NCBI GenBank assembly: GCA_964616835.1
Contig: CAZTSG010000005.1
Location: 1-49,951 of the forward strand
Direction of reading: 5' to 3'
DNA: 49,951 nucleotides
From: JAAOZP01 sp964616835
GTDB taxonomy: Archaea; Thermoproteota; EX4484-205; JAAOZP01
Shown here: piece after piece, positions 24,347-33,209 of the stretch
How the letters are laid out: every line of letters begins with the position of its first letter
Numbering within the stretch: the first letter of the stretch is position 1
Position numbers and translations under genes: made by a program
Notes under the pieces: model-generated
The model's input: only the letters and a program-made list of their open reading frames with translations
Told to the model about the DNA's origin: nothing
Database searches by the model: none

Positions 24347-25881
24347 TTAGCCCTCGCCTTTCTTATTTGTATTAGCCTGTTTGCGCCATTCAATATTGCG
24401 TAGACCCCTGCTAAGACAATATCTTTACTGAAACCTTTTGCTGTAACGCTCCTCCCCTCTTCATCGGAAACCCTAACGGTTACTTCTGCAAAAGCCTCTG
24501 TGCCGCCGGTTATCGCCTCTAATCTGAAGCTTTCAAGCTTTATCTTTATCAAGTCTCCGAGAAGCTTGCCGACAGCCTTTATCGAGGCATCTATGGGGCC
24601 GACTCCAAACTCTGCCCCCCTCCAAGACTGGTCTCCCCATTTTATTTTTATCGCCGCCGTAGGGGTAATGTTCAGACCAGTAACCACCATCAATTCTTCG
24701 AGTTCAATACGCTCTTTCTCACTAATCCCGTAGCCCATCACGCTCTCAGCTATGGAGGCGAGCTCAGCATCCGTAACCTTCTTACCCTGGTCACCCATCT
24801 CCTTAACTATTTTCACTATTTTCTTAAGCTCCTCCTCGGTTGGTCTATACCCCATTTCCGCTAGTTGCGCGGAAACGCCGTGTATCCCCGCGTGCTTCCC
24901 CGCTATGATCCTCCTTTTACTCCCGACGAATTCAGGGTCTATCGGCTCATAGGTCTCGGGGGAAGAGATTACGCCATGAGTATGTATCCCGCTCTCATGT
25001 GAGAAAGCATTCTCTCCAACTATCGGCTTGTTCACAGGTATTGTTATTCCGGTTATTGATGAAACCATCCGGGAAGTATTGTATATCTCCTTGAAATTTA
25101 TACCCGTTTCTACGCCGTATAACACTTTCAGGGAAACTGCTACTTCCTCAAGGCTCGCGTTACCAGCTCTTTCTCCGAGACCATTGACTGTTACATGCGC
25201 CTCCGTAGCCCCTCCCTCGATTCCTGCAAGAGTATTCGCAACCGCTAACCCCATGTCGTTATGGCAGTGGACGGCTATCGGAATCCTCAATGCTTCTCTC
25301 ACTCTCCTAACTATTTCCCTCATGGCGAAGGGCGTTGCCATGCCGACAGTATCCGGTATATCGACTATGTTCGCCCCTGCTTCCTCAACAGTCTTGTAGA
25401 ACTCTATTAGGAAGTCTAAGTTTGTTCTGGTCGCATCCTCTGCGGAGAACTCTATTTTCATCCCATAGGATTTTGCTAGGTCAATAGCTTCTACAGCCTT
25501 CTTAATCGCTTCCTCTCTGCTTATCTTTAGCTTCTTACTCAAATGTATGTCTGAAGTCGCTATAAAGAGGTGTATTCTCTGAGCACCTGTTGAAGCAACC
25601 TTCTCTATATCCTGCTTCGACGATCTTGCTAGGGCAGCTATCTCCGCCTTTAACCCTTCCCTCACTATTCTCTTCACAGCTTCTTCTTCTCCGGGAGAAG
25701 TTACTGGAAAACCAGCCTCCATTACGGGCACTCCCAGCATGTCGAGCTGTCTGGCTATCTTAAGCTTGTCCTCAGGGGTAAGTGCTACGCCCGGGGTCTG
25801 CTCGCCGTCTCTTAAAGTGGTGTCGAAGAGCACAACTTTCTCGGGTAGTTTAGACTCAGCAAAATATCCTCTCCAAACCAT
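24343..25881 (-). CDS. leuA: 2-isopropylmalate synthase (or close citramalate synthase relative)
   Basis: A 512-residue Claisen-type acyltransferase. The catalytic TIM barrel has DTTLRDGEQTPG (about 20-31) and the metal motif HCHNDMGLAVANT, followed by NGLGERAGNASLEE. The C-terminal LeuA dimer/regulatory domain (about residues 380-505) is present, which normally binds leucine. Gene order with leuCD favours LeuA, but CimA is hard to exclude by eye. ATG 25881 is preceded by AGGAGGCGAG. A leader element shared with ilvB lies just upstream. Confidence 0.9.
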   Translation of the reverse strand: MVWRGYFAESKLPEKVVLFDTTLRDGEQTPGVALTPEDKLKIARQLDMLGVPVMEAGFPVTSPGEEEAVKRIVREGLKAEIAALARSSKQDIEKVASTGAQRIHLFIATSDIHLSKKLKISREEAIKKAVEAIDLAKSYGMKIEFSAEDATRTNLDFLIEFYKTVEEAGANIVDIPDTVGMATPFAMREIVRRVREALRIPIAVHCHNDMGLAVANTLAGIEGGATEAHVTVNGLGERAGNASLEEVAVSLKVLYGVETGINFKEIYNTSRMVSSITGITIPVNKPIVGENAFSHESGIHTHGVISSPETYEPIDPEFVGSKRRIIAGKHAGIHGVSAQLAEMGYRPTEEELKKIVKIVKEMGDQGKKVTDAELASIAESVMGYGISEKERIELEELMVVTGLNITPTAAIKIKWGDQSWRGAEFGVGPIDASIKAVGKLLGDLIKIKLESFRLEAITGGTEAFAEVTVRVSDEEGRSVTAKGFSKDIVLAGVYAILNGANRLIQIRKARAK

Positions 25882-26001
25882 TGGACTCGCCTCCTAAAAA
25901 ACTTCTGAAACTACTAATTTCTCCGGCTAGAGGTGTCTCCTGTACGCAGGTAGTCTCGCCCCCTTAGGGCAGTATACTCGCTGTACACGCGCTACACCTC
26001 C
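25882..26001 (-). ncRNA. Structured 5' leader of the leu operon (candidate riboswitch)
   Basis: This is the second copy of the ilv-type leader. P1 is GAGGTG (26000-25995) paired with CACCTC (25935-25930), extended by T/A. The interior keeps GTGTAC, CGA and AAGGGGGCGAGAC at similar spacing, while intervening bases differ. Downstream are a U6 run (25901-25896) and the Shine-Dalgarno GGAGG (25894-25890). The P1 3' strand again resembles an anti-Shine-Dalgarno. Conservation between two unlinked operons of one pathway is the main evidence for function. Confidence 0.75.
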
Positions 26002-26018
26002 CCCCTAACCCTTAGGGG
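26002..26018. promoter_or_regulatory. Palindromic candidate operator at the leu promoter
   Basis: A perfect inverted repeat, CCCCTAA-CCC-TTAGGGG, lies between the TATA box and the predicted start of leu transcription, where a bound repressor would block RNA polymerase. The ilv promoter lacks this palindrome. It could instead be an RNA hairpin if transcription starts further upstream. Confidence 0.4.
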
Positions 26019-26022
26019 AGCA

Positions 26023-26031
26023 CTATATTAA
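26023..26031 (-). promoter_or_regulatory. TATA box of the leu operon
   Basis: TTAATATAG on the minus strand after a GGAAAAG BRE-like element, centred about 26 nt before the leader's first base. It is identical to the ilv TATA box. Confidence 0.72.
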
Positions 26032-26046
26032 CTTTTCCGTCACCTA

Positions 26047-26655
26047 TTATTTCAAAAACTCTTCTAAACCGTTTCTGATCATTACTATTCCAAAGGCCAC
26101 TATTATGAGATTGAATATTTTCGCAATTAGTTTTGACGGTGTTTTCCCTATGCTAGCCATAATTCTATCGCCATTTAAAAGTATAACGTATGCCAAAATC
26201 GCATTAAGAATGATTACAAGTATGCAGGTGAAAACATTATAGGGCTGGTTGGATATTATGATAACGGTGGATATGCTTCCCGGTCCTGCGAGGAGCGGGG
26301 TCGCCAAGGGGAAAACAGATAGTTCTTCGAATTTCTCGCTACGGACTTCGCTCTCCTCTCCGACAATTATGTATTTCAGAGAGATTACTACAAGCACTAT
26401 CCCCGAGGCTATGTAGAAGTCTGATAATCTTATTCCGAGGAAGCTGAACATGGCTGAACCGAGTAGGGCGAAAAATATTAAGACCCCGGTCGCAGCAACT
26501 ACGGATTCCAATATTATTTTCCTCCTTTTTTCTACAGGTGCGGATTCTAAGAAGGCGTGGAAAACAGGGACATTGCCGACAGAATCCAATATTGCAAACA
26601 GCAGAATGAAAGATTTTACGAAACGCTCCAACTCCACCACGAGTTCAGGGCTCAA
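26047..26655 (-). CDS. MarC-family integral membrane protein
   Basis: A 202-residue protein with about six transmembrane helices. It resembles the MarC/UPF0056 family (FAILDSVGNVPVFHAFL near residues 20-36; PLATPLLAGPGSIST near the middle). The family's function is unsettled; the name came from a drug-resistance locus that it does not actually determine. It lies 29 bp downstream of the RNase P subunit gene on the same strand and may share its transcript. Confidence 0.85.
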   Translation of the reverse strand: MSPELVVELERFVKSFILLFAILDSVGNVPVFHAFLESAPVEKRRKIILESVVAATGVLIFFALLGSAMFSFLGIRLSDFYIASGIVLVVISLKYIIVGEESEVRSEKFEELSVFPLATPLLAGPGSISTVIIISNQPYNVFTCILVIILNAILAYVILLNGDRIMASIGKTPSKLIAKIFNLIIVAFGIVMIRNGLEEFLK

Positions 26656-26684
26656 TTCTGCCTTTTGACACGCTAATCGACTTA

Positions 26685-26996
26685 TTATTTCTTTTTGTTA
26701 AAAATCGGGATTATCTTAAGTTTTCCGCATTTTACGCAGAGAATCCCGAGCCCCCTTTTCTTTAAAACCCTGATCCGGCAACCATAACCCGGTATTATGA
26801 AATTCTTACATTTACTACATCTAAAATATCTTCTGAGTATTGTTTTCTCCCTTATATTGAATTTCTCCGCTATTCTCCAAGCAAGCTTAACATACGATTC
26901 TGCATCGCCAATGTTTTCACTTGCCGTATCTAAGGCCATCCTTATCAAAATATCTATTCTCTCACGCGCTATTGCGATTGCCTTCTTTTTTGCCAA
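26685..26996 (-). CDS. rnp4: RNase P protein component 4 (Rpp21)
   Basis: A 103-residue protein. A basic helical N-terminus (ARERIDILIRMALDTA) is followed by a zinc ribbon with Cys60, Cys63, Cys87 and Cys90. This layout and length are those of archaeal Rpp21, which helps the RNA subunit mature tRNA 5' ends. It lies just downstream of tRNA-Gly(TCC) on the same strand. Confidence 0.9.
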   Translation of the reverse strand: MAKKKAIAIARERIDILIRMALDTASENIGDAESYVKLAWRIAEKFNIREKTILRRYFRCSKCKNFIIPGYGCRIRVLKKRGLGILCVKCGKLKIIPIFNKKK

Positions 26997-27037
26997 TTAA
27001 ACCTGCTGGAGAAGTAGTAACGAGTTATTAGGCTTTA

Positions 27038-27112
27038 TGCGGCGTCCGGGATTTGAACCCGGGATCCCCAGCTTGGAAGGCTGGTGTCCTAACCAGACTA
27101 GACGAACGCCGC
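27038..27112 (-). tRNA. tRNA-Gly (TCC)
   Basis: Minus-strand cloverleaf with acceptor GCGGCGT/ACGCCGC and discriminator A. The anticodon stem CCAGC/GCTGG has loop CTTCCAA (anticodon TCC with the normal U33). The T arm is CCGGG-TTCAAAT-CCCGG. There is no intron. Its anticodon stem and T arm match the tRNA-Gly(CCC) at 10097. Confidence 0.95.
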
Positions 27113-27214
27113 CGCTATTACTTTTGGAAAAGAAGAATAAAAGCTTTATCCCGATGGTTCTCAAATCTTTGTTACTGGTTTTTATACTTCTTCAAATTTT
27201 CATTTTTAGTGAGA

Positions 27215-27811
27215 ATGAGGAAAATCATAGCTGTCACAGGTACGCCTGGGACTGGTAAAACCTCCTTATGCAGTTATATAGTGAGGAAGAATAAAGGATG
27301 GTTGCATCTTGATTTGGGAAAGCTTGCAGTCGAATCCAATGCTGTAATCGGCTATGACCGTATTATGAAATCTAGGATTGTGGATATGGGTGTTCTGAAG
27401 AAAGCTTTACGAAATTATATTTTAAGCAAGCTCGGAGAAGATTTGAAGCTCTTGATAGATGGTCATTACGCGGCGGAGGTTTCTCCCGCCGAATTCGTTG
27501 ACTGCTGCATTGTCTTAAGGTGCAGGCCTGATATTCTTTGGCAGAGGCTTAGGAAAATCAGAGGCTATAATAGCGAGAAAGCGAGGAGGAATATTGAATC
27601 AGAACTTACTGACTACTGTTACTTGACTGCCAAGAGGCACTTGAAAAAAGTAAAGATTATACAGTTCGACACCACTAGGAGGAGCGTTAAAAAACTATAC
27701 TATAGATTTATGAAATGCTACAGAAATGATTTCAGATGCAAGAGTGATGAAGTAGATTGGATCAACTATTTCGCTAAGCATTCTGAGAAGCTGAAGCTCT
27801 TTTCCCGTTGA
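27215..27811 (+). CDS. AK6/Fap7-like adenylate kinase family protein
   Basis: A protein of about 198 residues. It has Walker A GTPGTGKTS at the N-terminus after MRKIIAVT, a short NMP-binding part, LLIDGHYA, and RCRPDILWQRLRKIRGY, the lid typical of the AK6/Fap7 family. These enzymes act in ribosomal small-subunit maturation as well as on AMP. TATA GTTTTTATAC (about 27177-27186) puts the transcript start near 27208, so ATG 27215 or GTG 27209 is used. The reading frame continues open upstream into the tRNA, but that part is not translated. Its 3' end overlaps the HerA-like gene by 38 bp, convergently. Confidence 0.8.
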   Translation: MRKIIAVTGTPGTGKTSLCSYIVRKNKGWLHLDLGKLAVESNAVIGYDRIMKSRIVDMGVLKKALRNYILSKLGEDLKLLIDGHYAAEVSPAEFVDCCIVLRCRPDILWQRLRKIRGYNSEKARRNIESELTDYCYLTAKRHLKKVKIIQFDTTRRSVKKLYYRFMKCYRNDFRCKSDEVDWINYFAKHSEKLKLFSR

Positions 27812-29591
27812 AATCGATGGATAGAAGAATCGGTTTAGGAATACCCTCGGCCGTTAAAAAACCGTATCCTGGAGGAAGCCTCTTGAGAAGATCATAACCC
27901 TCCTGGGGCAGGCCCATTATGTCCATTAGGATTCTCGACTCCTCTCCTTCGCATATCCTATGAGAGATTTTCAAACCGGTGGACTTTACTATTTCTGGAG
28001 AAATTTGTGATGGGAATTGTGATACAAGTATTAAACTTTCATTAAACTTCCTCATTTCTAAGAATAGTTTTTCAGCTATAGTCAGCGGGGAATCGCGCCT
28101 CCTGTAAGGAAGCATATTATGCGCTTCTTCTAATACGATAAAATGGCATTTCTCACTCCTATTCTTTAATCTAAATTCGTAAAGCAGTGCTAAAATGAAG
28201 AGCGAAGTCAGTTTACGCATATCCACCTCTATGATGTCCCCAAGCTCGAAAACAGTAATCCCCTCCAATACGTCCTTAATGCTTATCAGCTTATCTCTGT
28301 TACAAAAAATTTCTCTATTCTGCCCCGTTACTAGAGGCCTCAACCTCCTTAACAATGCAAACTTTGTCTCATTTTCATAGAACGATTTAATACTCCACTT
28401 CTCCAGCGTATCTATAAAGGAAACCAGAGGATCATATGCTTTTATACCAAGCGTATTCTCTGTTAGTGTTTGCAGAAGCACTTCTCTAAACATATATGAT
28501 TGCGAGGGTGTAAAATTATATATTTGATCAAAAATGTCTGTAACGATTGCAACATGCTCAGATATATTATCTGATTCAATAGGGTTAATTATATCTAGAG
28601 CGAAAGACCCCAACCCTAGAATCCTTCCATTAAGCTCTTCTGCAAGATGACGATATTCATTATGCCAATCTAGAATCATGAAAGAATATCCTAATCTTGC
28701 TAATTCTCTCACTATATGTTTTGCAGTAGTTGTCTTTCCAGACCCTGTTGAACCATATATGGCAACATGCTTTTCAAACATGCCGACTTTCAATCTTAGC
28801 GGGGAAATTTTAGAACCACTGAAAATAATCGATCCTAGGTATATTGTTTCTTTTTCTCTCCCGTTTTCAATATAGGAATTCGAAGGAAGCGGAGAAGTAT
28901 AATTAGGTATATGCGGTACGAGCAAATTTGCTGAACATCCTACTTTAGACTTTTCTAAGACAGACTTTTCTATTAAAATTCGGTTTAAATACTTGACAAG
29001 CTTCTCCCCACTCAATCTGACTATTTTAAGTTCTGGAAAAGCAGTATTGTAAACAGATTTTATTTTTTCAATATCTGTTTCAAGCATTTTCATAGCCTCG
29101 TTAATGCCCTCACGACCTATTTTTCTGCTAACTATTAAAAGCTGCGTCAAGTGGGCAGAATCCTCAAAAGCACCCCCAGGAGAAACGTGCGTTACGCAAG
29201 TTAGTGAAACTCCTGACTTTAAAATACCGCTGATGAAACTTTGAACCCTCCGATAATAATCGTCAGCTTTAATGCTACTTAATTCAGAGCTTTCTTCAGG
29301 GGATATTAAAACCCCTCCTATTATTAATTCAGACGAGTCTGTTTTCACGATAAAGTATTTTTCGTCATCAAATGAAAGTATGCTCTTGATAGATTTAGGA
29401 CGTTTTAATAAAAACAATGTAATGACTATTATGAAAACTATTAAAGGTAAAACAACCGGAAAATAGCTGTGGAAAGAGAAGGGGGAAGCAACTGCAAAGT
29501 ATTTAATCGCCAATATCAGTAACACTATTAGAAATACGAAGTATGTGGGATCTATTTTTTGATTCATATATTCAGGGGAAGAGCCATCCAA
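27774..29591 (-). CDS. Membrane-anchored HerA/VirB4 (CedB-like) ATPase
   Basis: A 605-residue protein. Two N-terminal membrane helices (about residues 15-62) are followed by a VirB4-like N-domain. A HerA/DUF87 motor domain follows, with Walker A GSTGSGKTT near residue 280 and Walker B IVLEEAHN, then an arginine-rich loop and SQFPSQ. This layout matches archaeal CedB and conjugative VirB4 ATPases that move DNA across the membrane, rather than the soluble DNA-repair HerA. It is the last gene of the pilus operon. Its start overlaps the pilin stop by 20 bp, or leaves a small gap if the internal ATG at residue 9 is used. Confidence 0.82.
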   Translation of the reverse strand: MDGSSPEYMNQKIDPTYFVFLIVLLILAIKYFAVASPFSFHSYFPVVLPLIVFIIVITLFLLKRPKSIKSILSFDDEKYFIVKTDSSELIIGGVLISPEESSELSSIKADDYYRRVQSFISGILKSGVSLTCVTHVSPGGAFEDSAHLTQLLIVSRKIGREGINEAMKMLETDIEKIKSVYNTAFPELKIVRLSGEKLVKYLNRILIEKSVLEKSKVGCSANLLVPHIPNYTSPLPSNSYIENGREKETIYLGSIIFSGSKISPLRLKVGMFEKHVAIYGSTGSGKTTTAKHIVRELARLGYSFMILDWHNEYRHLAEELNGRILGLGSFALDIINPIESDNISEHVAIVTDIFDQIYNFTPSQSYMFREVLLQTLTENTLGIKAYDPLVSFIDTLEKWSIKSFYENETKFALLRRLRPLVTGQNREIFCNRDKLISIKDVLEGITVFELGDIIEVDMRKLTSLFILALLYEFRLKNRSEKCHFIVLEEAHNMLPYRRRDSPLTIAEKLFLEMRKFNESLILVSQFPSQISPEIVKSTGLKISHRICEGEESRILMDIMGLPQEGYDLLKRLPPGYGFLTAEGIPKPILLSIDFNGKRASASQNA

Positions 29592-29754
29592 ATAAGCTGT
29601 AGCCTAGGTCGCTTACACCCTTTATTAGGGAATCGAAGAAATTAACTATGTTATCCACGATTTGTTTCGAAACTCCGAAGACTGCTCCAAGCATTACTAA
29701 TGCGAGTACGACGAGCAACCCCTCCTCTATTAGCTGCGATCCCTTAAGCCTCAT
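29572..29754 (-). CDS. Mini type IV pilin with class III signal peptide
   Basis: A 60-residue protein from the ATG at 29754, chosen because GAGGTGGTG precedes it; an ATG at 29775 is in frame upstream. The N-terminus MRLKG-SQLIEEG fits an archaeal class III signal: Lys-Gly cleavage, then Glu at +5 of the mature protein. A hydrophobic helix follows (GLLVVLALVMLGAVFGV) and then an amphipathic tail ending in LFGWLFP. It was probably processed by a PibD/FlaK peptidase and assembled by the adjacent ATPase and T2SF proteins. The mature size of about 55 residues is very small for a pilin. Confidence 0.75.
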   Translation of the reverse strand: MRLKGSQLIEEGLLVVLALVMLGAVFGVSKQIVDNIVNFFDSLIKGVSDLGYSLFGWLFP

Positions 29755-29814
29755 TTTCAAATCACACCACCTCATTTAAGGAAGTGATGAACAAAATATA
29801 AGCTCCAATGTAGT

Positions 29815-30600
29815 TTAAGGAGGCGTTTTAAATAATAGTGCTGTAAGTACTTTGTTAAATATTAGGAAAGAGAGTGTAAAACTGGTTACGGAGTATAGTA
29901 ATGTTTTCAAAAGCCTCTTATAAGAGAGAGAATAATGTACCAGTATCGAAACGCTCAGTAGATATGTAAATAATGAAAATGTCTGCAGTGCTTCTGATTG
30001 AAAAACTAGCTTTGGTGAGAAAAAAGAGAACATATTAATTATTGGTCCCGTTGCTGAGAGAAATCCCATTAAAAGAGCGCTAACGATCAGCATTATCCTG
30101 GCTCTAAATCTAGCCTCAGAGAAAATGTTTCTTCTTTCATTTTTTAATATCTCGTTTTCTTTAAGAATGATGATGTATGTTTTCAAAACCTTTTTAGCAG
30201 AAGCTGTATTCCTAACAAATAGGCTTGAAATAAGTTTCATCAATATTTTAATAGTCTTATCTGAAAACCTAGAATATTTTATCAGGGATTTTTCCATCGG
30301 AAAACCGTTTATGTTATCATGAATAGCTTTTTCGAAAATTTTGTAACAACTTGTTTCCTCACCGATGTCTGAAAACGATTTAAAAACTAAATTCTCTAGG
30401 TTTCCAGGATACTCACATACCTTCTCTACTGCTCTCAAGTCTAGTGCTTTTGAAGAATCTACCTCATCACTTTTTCTAGTCAACATTAACGTATATGCTA
30501 GGAGCTGTAATGAACTCGCGGCCATAATCCCGAGCCTTAAGATGAATGCTAATACAAGAATTCCTGCTCCAATTAATATATGCCAATAAATTTCTCTCAA
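29815..30600 (-). CDS. Half-size T2SF/TadC-like pilus platform protein (second half)
   Basis: A 261-residue protein. It has an N-terminal helix pair (about 8-42), a cytoplasmic helical bundle (about 45-165) of the T2SF type, and three or four C-terminal membrane helices. Archaeal TadC/PilC platform proteins usually carry two such units in one chain of over 400 residues. Here each unit has its own gene, and the two overlap by 4 bp (ATGA). It probably forms the inner-membrane platform for the pilin at 29572. Confidence 0.65.
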   Translation of the reverse strand: MREIYWHILIGAGILVLAFILRLGIMAASSLQLLAYTLMLTRKSDEVDSSKALDLRAVEKVCEYPGNLENLVFKSFSDIGEETSCYKIFEKAIHDNINGFPMEKSLIKYSRFSDKTIKILMKLISSLFVRNTASAKKVLKTYIIILKENEILKNERRNIFSEARFRARIMLIVSALLMGFLSATGPIINMFSFFSPKLVFQSEALQTFSLFTYLLSVSILVHYSLSYKRLLKTLLYSVTSFTLSFLIFNKVLTALLFKTPP

Positions 30601-31190
30601 CCTAGCAATGCACTCCTAATCTTTCTAATCTTGTTGAAAAATATTCTAAATATCAGGATGTTAGAGATGAAAAAGGCTGGTAGCAGCATATAAGAAGTTT
30701 GTGGCATGAATTCTGAGATCAGTATAATTGGAGTTGGAATGAGGAAGATATAAAAGAAGAAAATAGAAACCAAGGAATTAAGCTTTAAAGTATATTCTTG
30801 ATATTTTCTTCTTGCCTTCGACTCAAAGATTCTAAAGAGCACTAAGATTTCTTCTGAACACATCTTCTTTACATTAATGGAGAATGCTTGGTCAACAATA
30901 GTTAATAATTCCAACTCATTTCTTAAAGAGTTTTTTATTGTTTTTCGCGCATCTCTCCCGTTTAAGTTCTCCCTGATACATTTTCTTAATAAACTACAGA
31001 TATTGCCATATTCCTTTTTTGAAATACTATAAAATGTCTTATATAGATCATTATAGATCGCTTCAGCAGTAATAATATCCATTACCAATGGTGTTACTAT
31101 CTCGTAGGAGCTTTCTTCCTTTCCCCTTGACAATTCCTTTAATGGTATTGAGGCGTAAAGAAACGCTAAGAGCTTTTTAATGCTCTTCAT
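30597..31190 (-). CDS. Half-size T2SF/TadC-like pilus platform protein (first half)
   Basis: A 197-residue protein with a cytoplasmic helical bundle (about 1-125), then two membrane helices (LVSIFFFYIFLIPTPIILI and YMLLPAFFISNILIFRIFF). It matches one T2SF unit in length and order. It starts 6 bp after the ATPase stop and its own stop overlaps the next gene's start, so all three are translated together. The match is by architecture, since T2SF proteins diverge strongly in sequence. Confidence 0.62.
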   Translation of the reverse strand: MKSIKKLLAFLYASIPLKELSRGKEESSYEIVTPLVMDIITAEAIYNDLYKTFYSISKKEYGNICSLLRKCIRENLNGRDARKTIKNSLRNELELLTIVDQAFSINVKKMCSEEILVLFRIFESKARRKYQEYTLKLNSLVSIFFFYIFLIPTPIILISEFMPQTSYMLLPAFFISNILIFRIFFNKIRKIRSALLG

Positions 31191-31196
31191 AGTCCT

Positions 31197-33050
31197 CTAC
31201 TTTCTCCCTAAAATCTTCAAATAGGTTTCAAGAACGAGCTTCTTGATAACAGGGTTCTCTGAAAAACCGTGGCTAATAATTATTTTTTTAATCTCCTCAT
31301 ATATTTCTTGAAGAACGTTTTCTTCAATACAGTTTAAAGACGCTAATTTTCGAAATATTTTTGAAGCGTTTAAATCGTCGTAGTAGGCAGAATTTTTCAA
31401 AAAACTGTTGTTAGCGTAAACCTTCTTCAAACCAGAGTTTTCGTCAACTATCTTTATCTCGCTTATAAACCTTTTAACCATACTTCCCCATTCTACTTTC
31501 TTCATAGTTATTATAAAGTCCAGCTCGGATACGAGTAATTCTGGAATACCATATACTTCCACAAGCCTCTTAATAAACCCGCGACTGTCAGAAGCATGTG
31601 CAGTATGCATTATTCTAAGTCCAGCGGACACGGCTCGAAACATTGCTTTTACATGACCCTTAGTCTGGATTTCTCCAAGAATTAGATAAGAAGGGGTTCT
31701 GTGAAGCACTTTAATTATTTCGAGAGTTTTAGTATCCTTAGTCTCTTTGCTTTCAAACGGCTCGACAATATACACTATTCTGTGCTGATCAGAAACTCTT
31801 GAGGGAAGGGTTTCGAGAGCATCTTCTATGTGCACTATGCGCCACCAGGGAGGCATGAAATAGCTTAAAAAGTTTAGGAGGGAAGTTTTTCCAGAGTTCG
31901 GCTCGCCAACTATAGATATATTTGCCCGGTTAAGTGTAGCAAAGATTAGGAAGGCAGCGGATTCTGGAGAAAAATAATGCGTTTCCAGAAGGTACTTAAG
32001 AGGGAGAACTTGAACCCTGTGCTTCCGTACATCTATAACCCCCTTACCCCAGGTTAGGGGAGGAATATCTACCGAAACCCTCACAGGTATTTCTTCAAAA
32101 ATTATGGAAGTCTTGATCGAAGGATTAGCATAGTCTAGATTAAGGTTGGACTCTCTTTTGACTAAGGTTATGAAGCTTTCAAAATCTTTCTCCCGAAACT
32201 TGAGGTTTGTATTTAGCCTTCCGAAAACAGCGTGATCTACATACAAATTATCACCAACGTTATCTAAGAAGAAGCTTTGTACATTTTCATCGATTATTAA
32301 AGGAAAGACCTTGGATAGACCTATTGAAGAATATACGGCATGCTTAACGAGAGAATCCCTGACAGATTTCTCGACTTCTCTTAAAGTCAGGATGTTTAAG
32401 AGTTTTAAACCAGTTTCAAACCTGTGCTTACAAATTTGATCTAGTCTCCCGCTTCTAAGCATTTTTTCGGAGTAAGCGTGACGTAAGACTATCGAAAGCT
32501 CTTTATTAATCCAGAAATAATCGTCTGACAAGAAGGAAACTCTATAAAGACTATTTTCGTCGTCTACAGAATAAAGTAAGTGCCCTATTACATATCTATG
32601 CTCGTCCGAAAACTTTTTGTCGAAAATATTTTTCACATCTTTGATATTGCATTTGATCAATAACTCGCCAGGCAGGTTAAGCTCTAGTATCTGGTTTAAG
32701 TACAAAGTACCATAAGAAGGGGTAATGCAGAGCTCTTTCCGAATATTATCTATGCTGGCATCATCAACACAGTCTTTTTCAACAAGAGTTCTATAAAGCC
32801 TGTTTTTCTCTTCCCTAACTATTCGAGAACATTCTTTTAACAGTTCTAAACATTCTTTATTAACTTCATACCATTCACCATTAAGATTAACTATAATCTT
32901 CCTTGGGTAGAAATGTGTAAGCTTATGTACAATGTTGCAAAAAAGGGAGGAGTCGATTTCTTGAGCAGATAGGTATAGAATTCTCTCCTTAGTATTCCAT
33001 GCCCAGGTTCTTTGTGTGAAAAACATGAGGCTTTGTTTAGTCTCGCTCAT
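31197..33050 (-). CDS. Type IV pilus / type II secretion ATPase (GspE/VirB11 family)
   Basis: A 617-residue protein. A long N-terminal region (about 1-330) is followed by the motor domain with Walker A GEPNSGKTS (near 382), the Asp box IVHIEDALE, Walker B YLILGEIQTKGH and His box HTAHA. These are the motifs of archaeal secretion ATPases such as FlaI, UpsE and AapE. It powers pilus assembly or retraction in the cytoplasm. Its start overlaps the upstream coiled-coil gene by 4 bp (ATGA). It is the main energy source of this cluster. Confidence 0.88.
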   Translation of the reverse strand: MSETKQSLMFFTQRTWAWNTKERILYLSAQEIDSSLFCNIVHKLTHFYPRKIIVNLNGEWYEVNKECLELLKECSRIVREEKNRLYRTLVEKDCVDDASIDNIRKELCITPSYGTLYLNQILELNLPGELLIKCNIKDVKNIFDKKFSDEHRYVIGHLLYSVDDENSLYRVSFLSDDYFWINKELSIVLRHAYSEKMLRSGRLDQICKHRFETGLKLLNILTLREVEKSVRDSLVKHAVYSSIGLSKVFPLIIDENVQSFFLDNVGDNLYVDHAVFGRLNTNLKFREKDFESFITLVKRESNLNLDYANPSIKTSIIFEEIPVRVSVDIPPLTWGKGVIDVRKHRVQVLPLKYLLETHYFSPESAAFLIFATLNRANISIVGEPNSGKTSLLNFLSYFMPPWWRIVHIEDALETLPSRVSDQHRIVYIVEPFESKETKDTKTLEIIKVLHRTPSYLILGEIQTKGHVKAMFRAVSAGLRIMHTAHASDSRGFIKRLVEVYGIPELLVSELDFIITMKKVEWGSMVKRFISEIKIVDENSGLKKVYANNSFLKNSAYYDDLNASKIFRKLASLNCIEENVLQEIYEEIKKIIISHGFSENPVIKKLVLETYLKILGRK

Positions 33051-33196
33051 CTGTAGGCAACCTTTAGGAAACTACTTAACTCGCGATACTTTTTCTCTAA
33101 GCTTAAAACTCTGTTGTTGAGCTTGCTTAGACTGATCTTCAAATCCTCTATTTCTTGAAGTATTGCGTTGATTAATAGATCGTCTTTAGGGATCAT
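33047..33196 (-). CDS. 49-residue coiled-coil protein, first gene of the pilus operon
   Basis: An intact short frame from ATG 33196 to a TGA that overlaps the ATPase start by 4 bp. The sequence is amphipathic with leucines at heptad spacing (LQEIEDLKISLSKLNNRVLS), which should form a coiled coil, then a basic end. A TATA-like ATAAATATT near 33217-33226 lies about 26 nt before the ATG, giving a leaderless transcript. It may be an assembly or regulatory partner of the ATPase. The coupling to the ATPase is the best evidence that it is translated. Confidence 0.6.
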   Translation of the reverse strand: MIPKDDLLINAILQEIEDLKISLSKLNNRVLSLEKKYRELSSFLKVAYR

Positions 33197-33209
33197 TTCT
33201 ATTCAGAAC

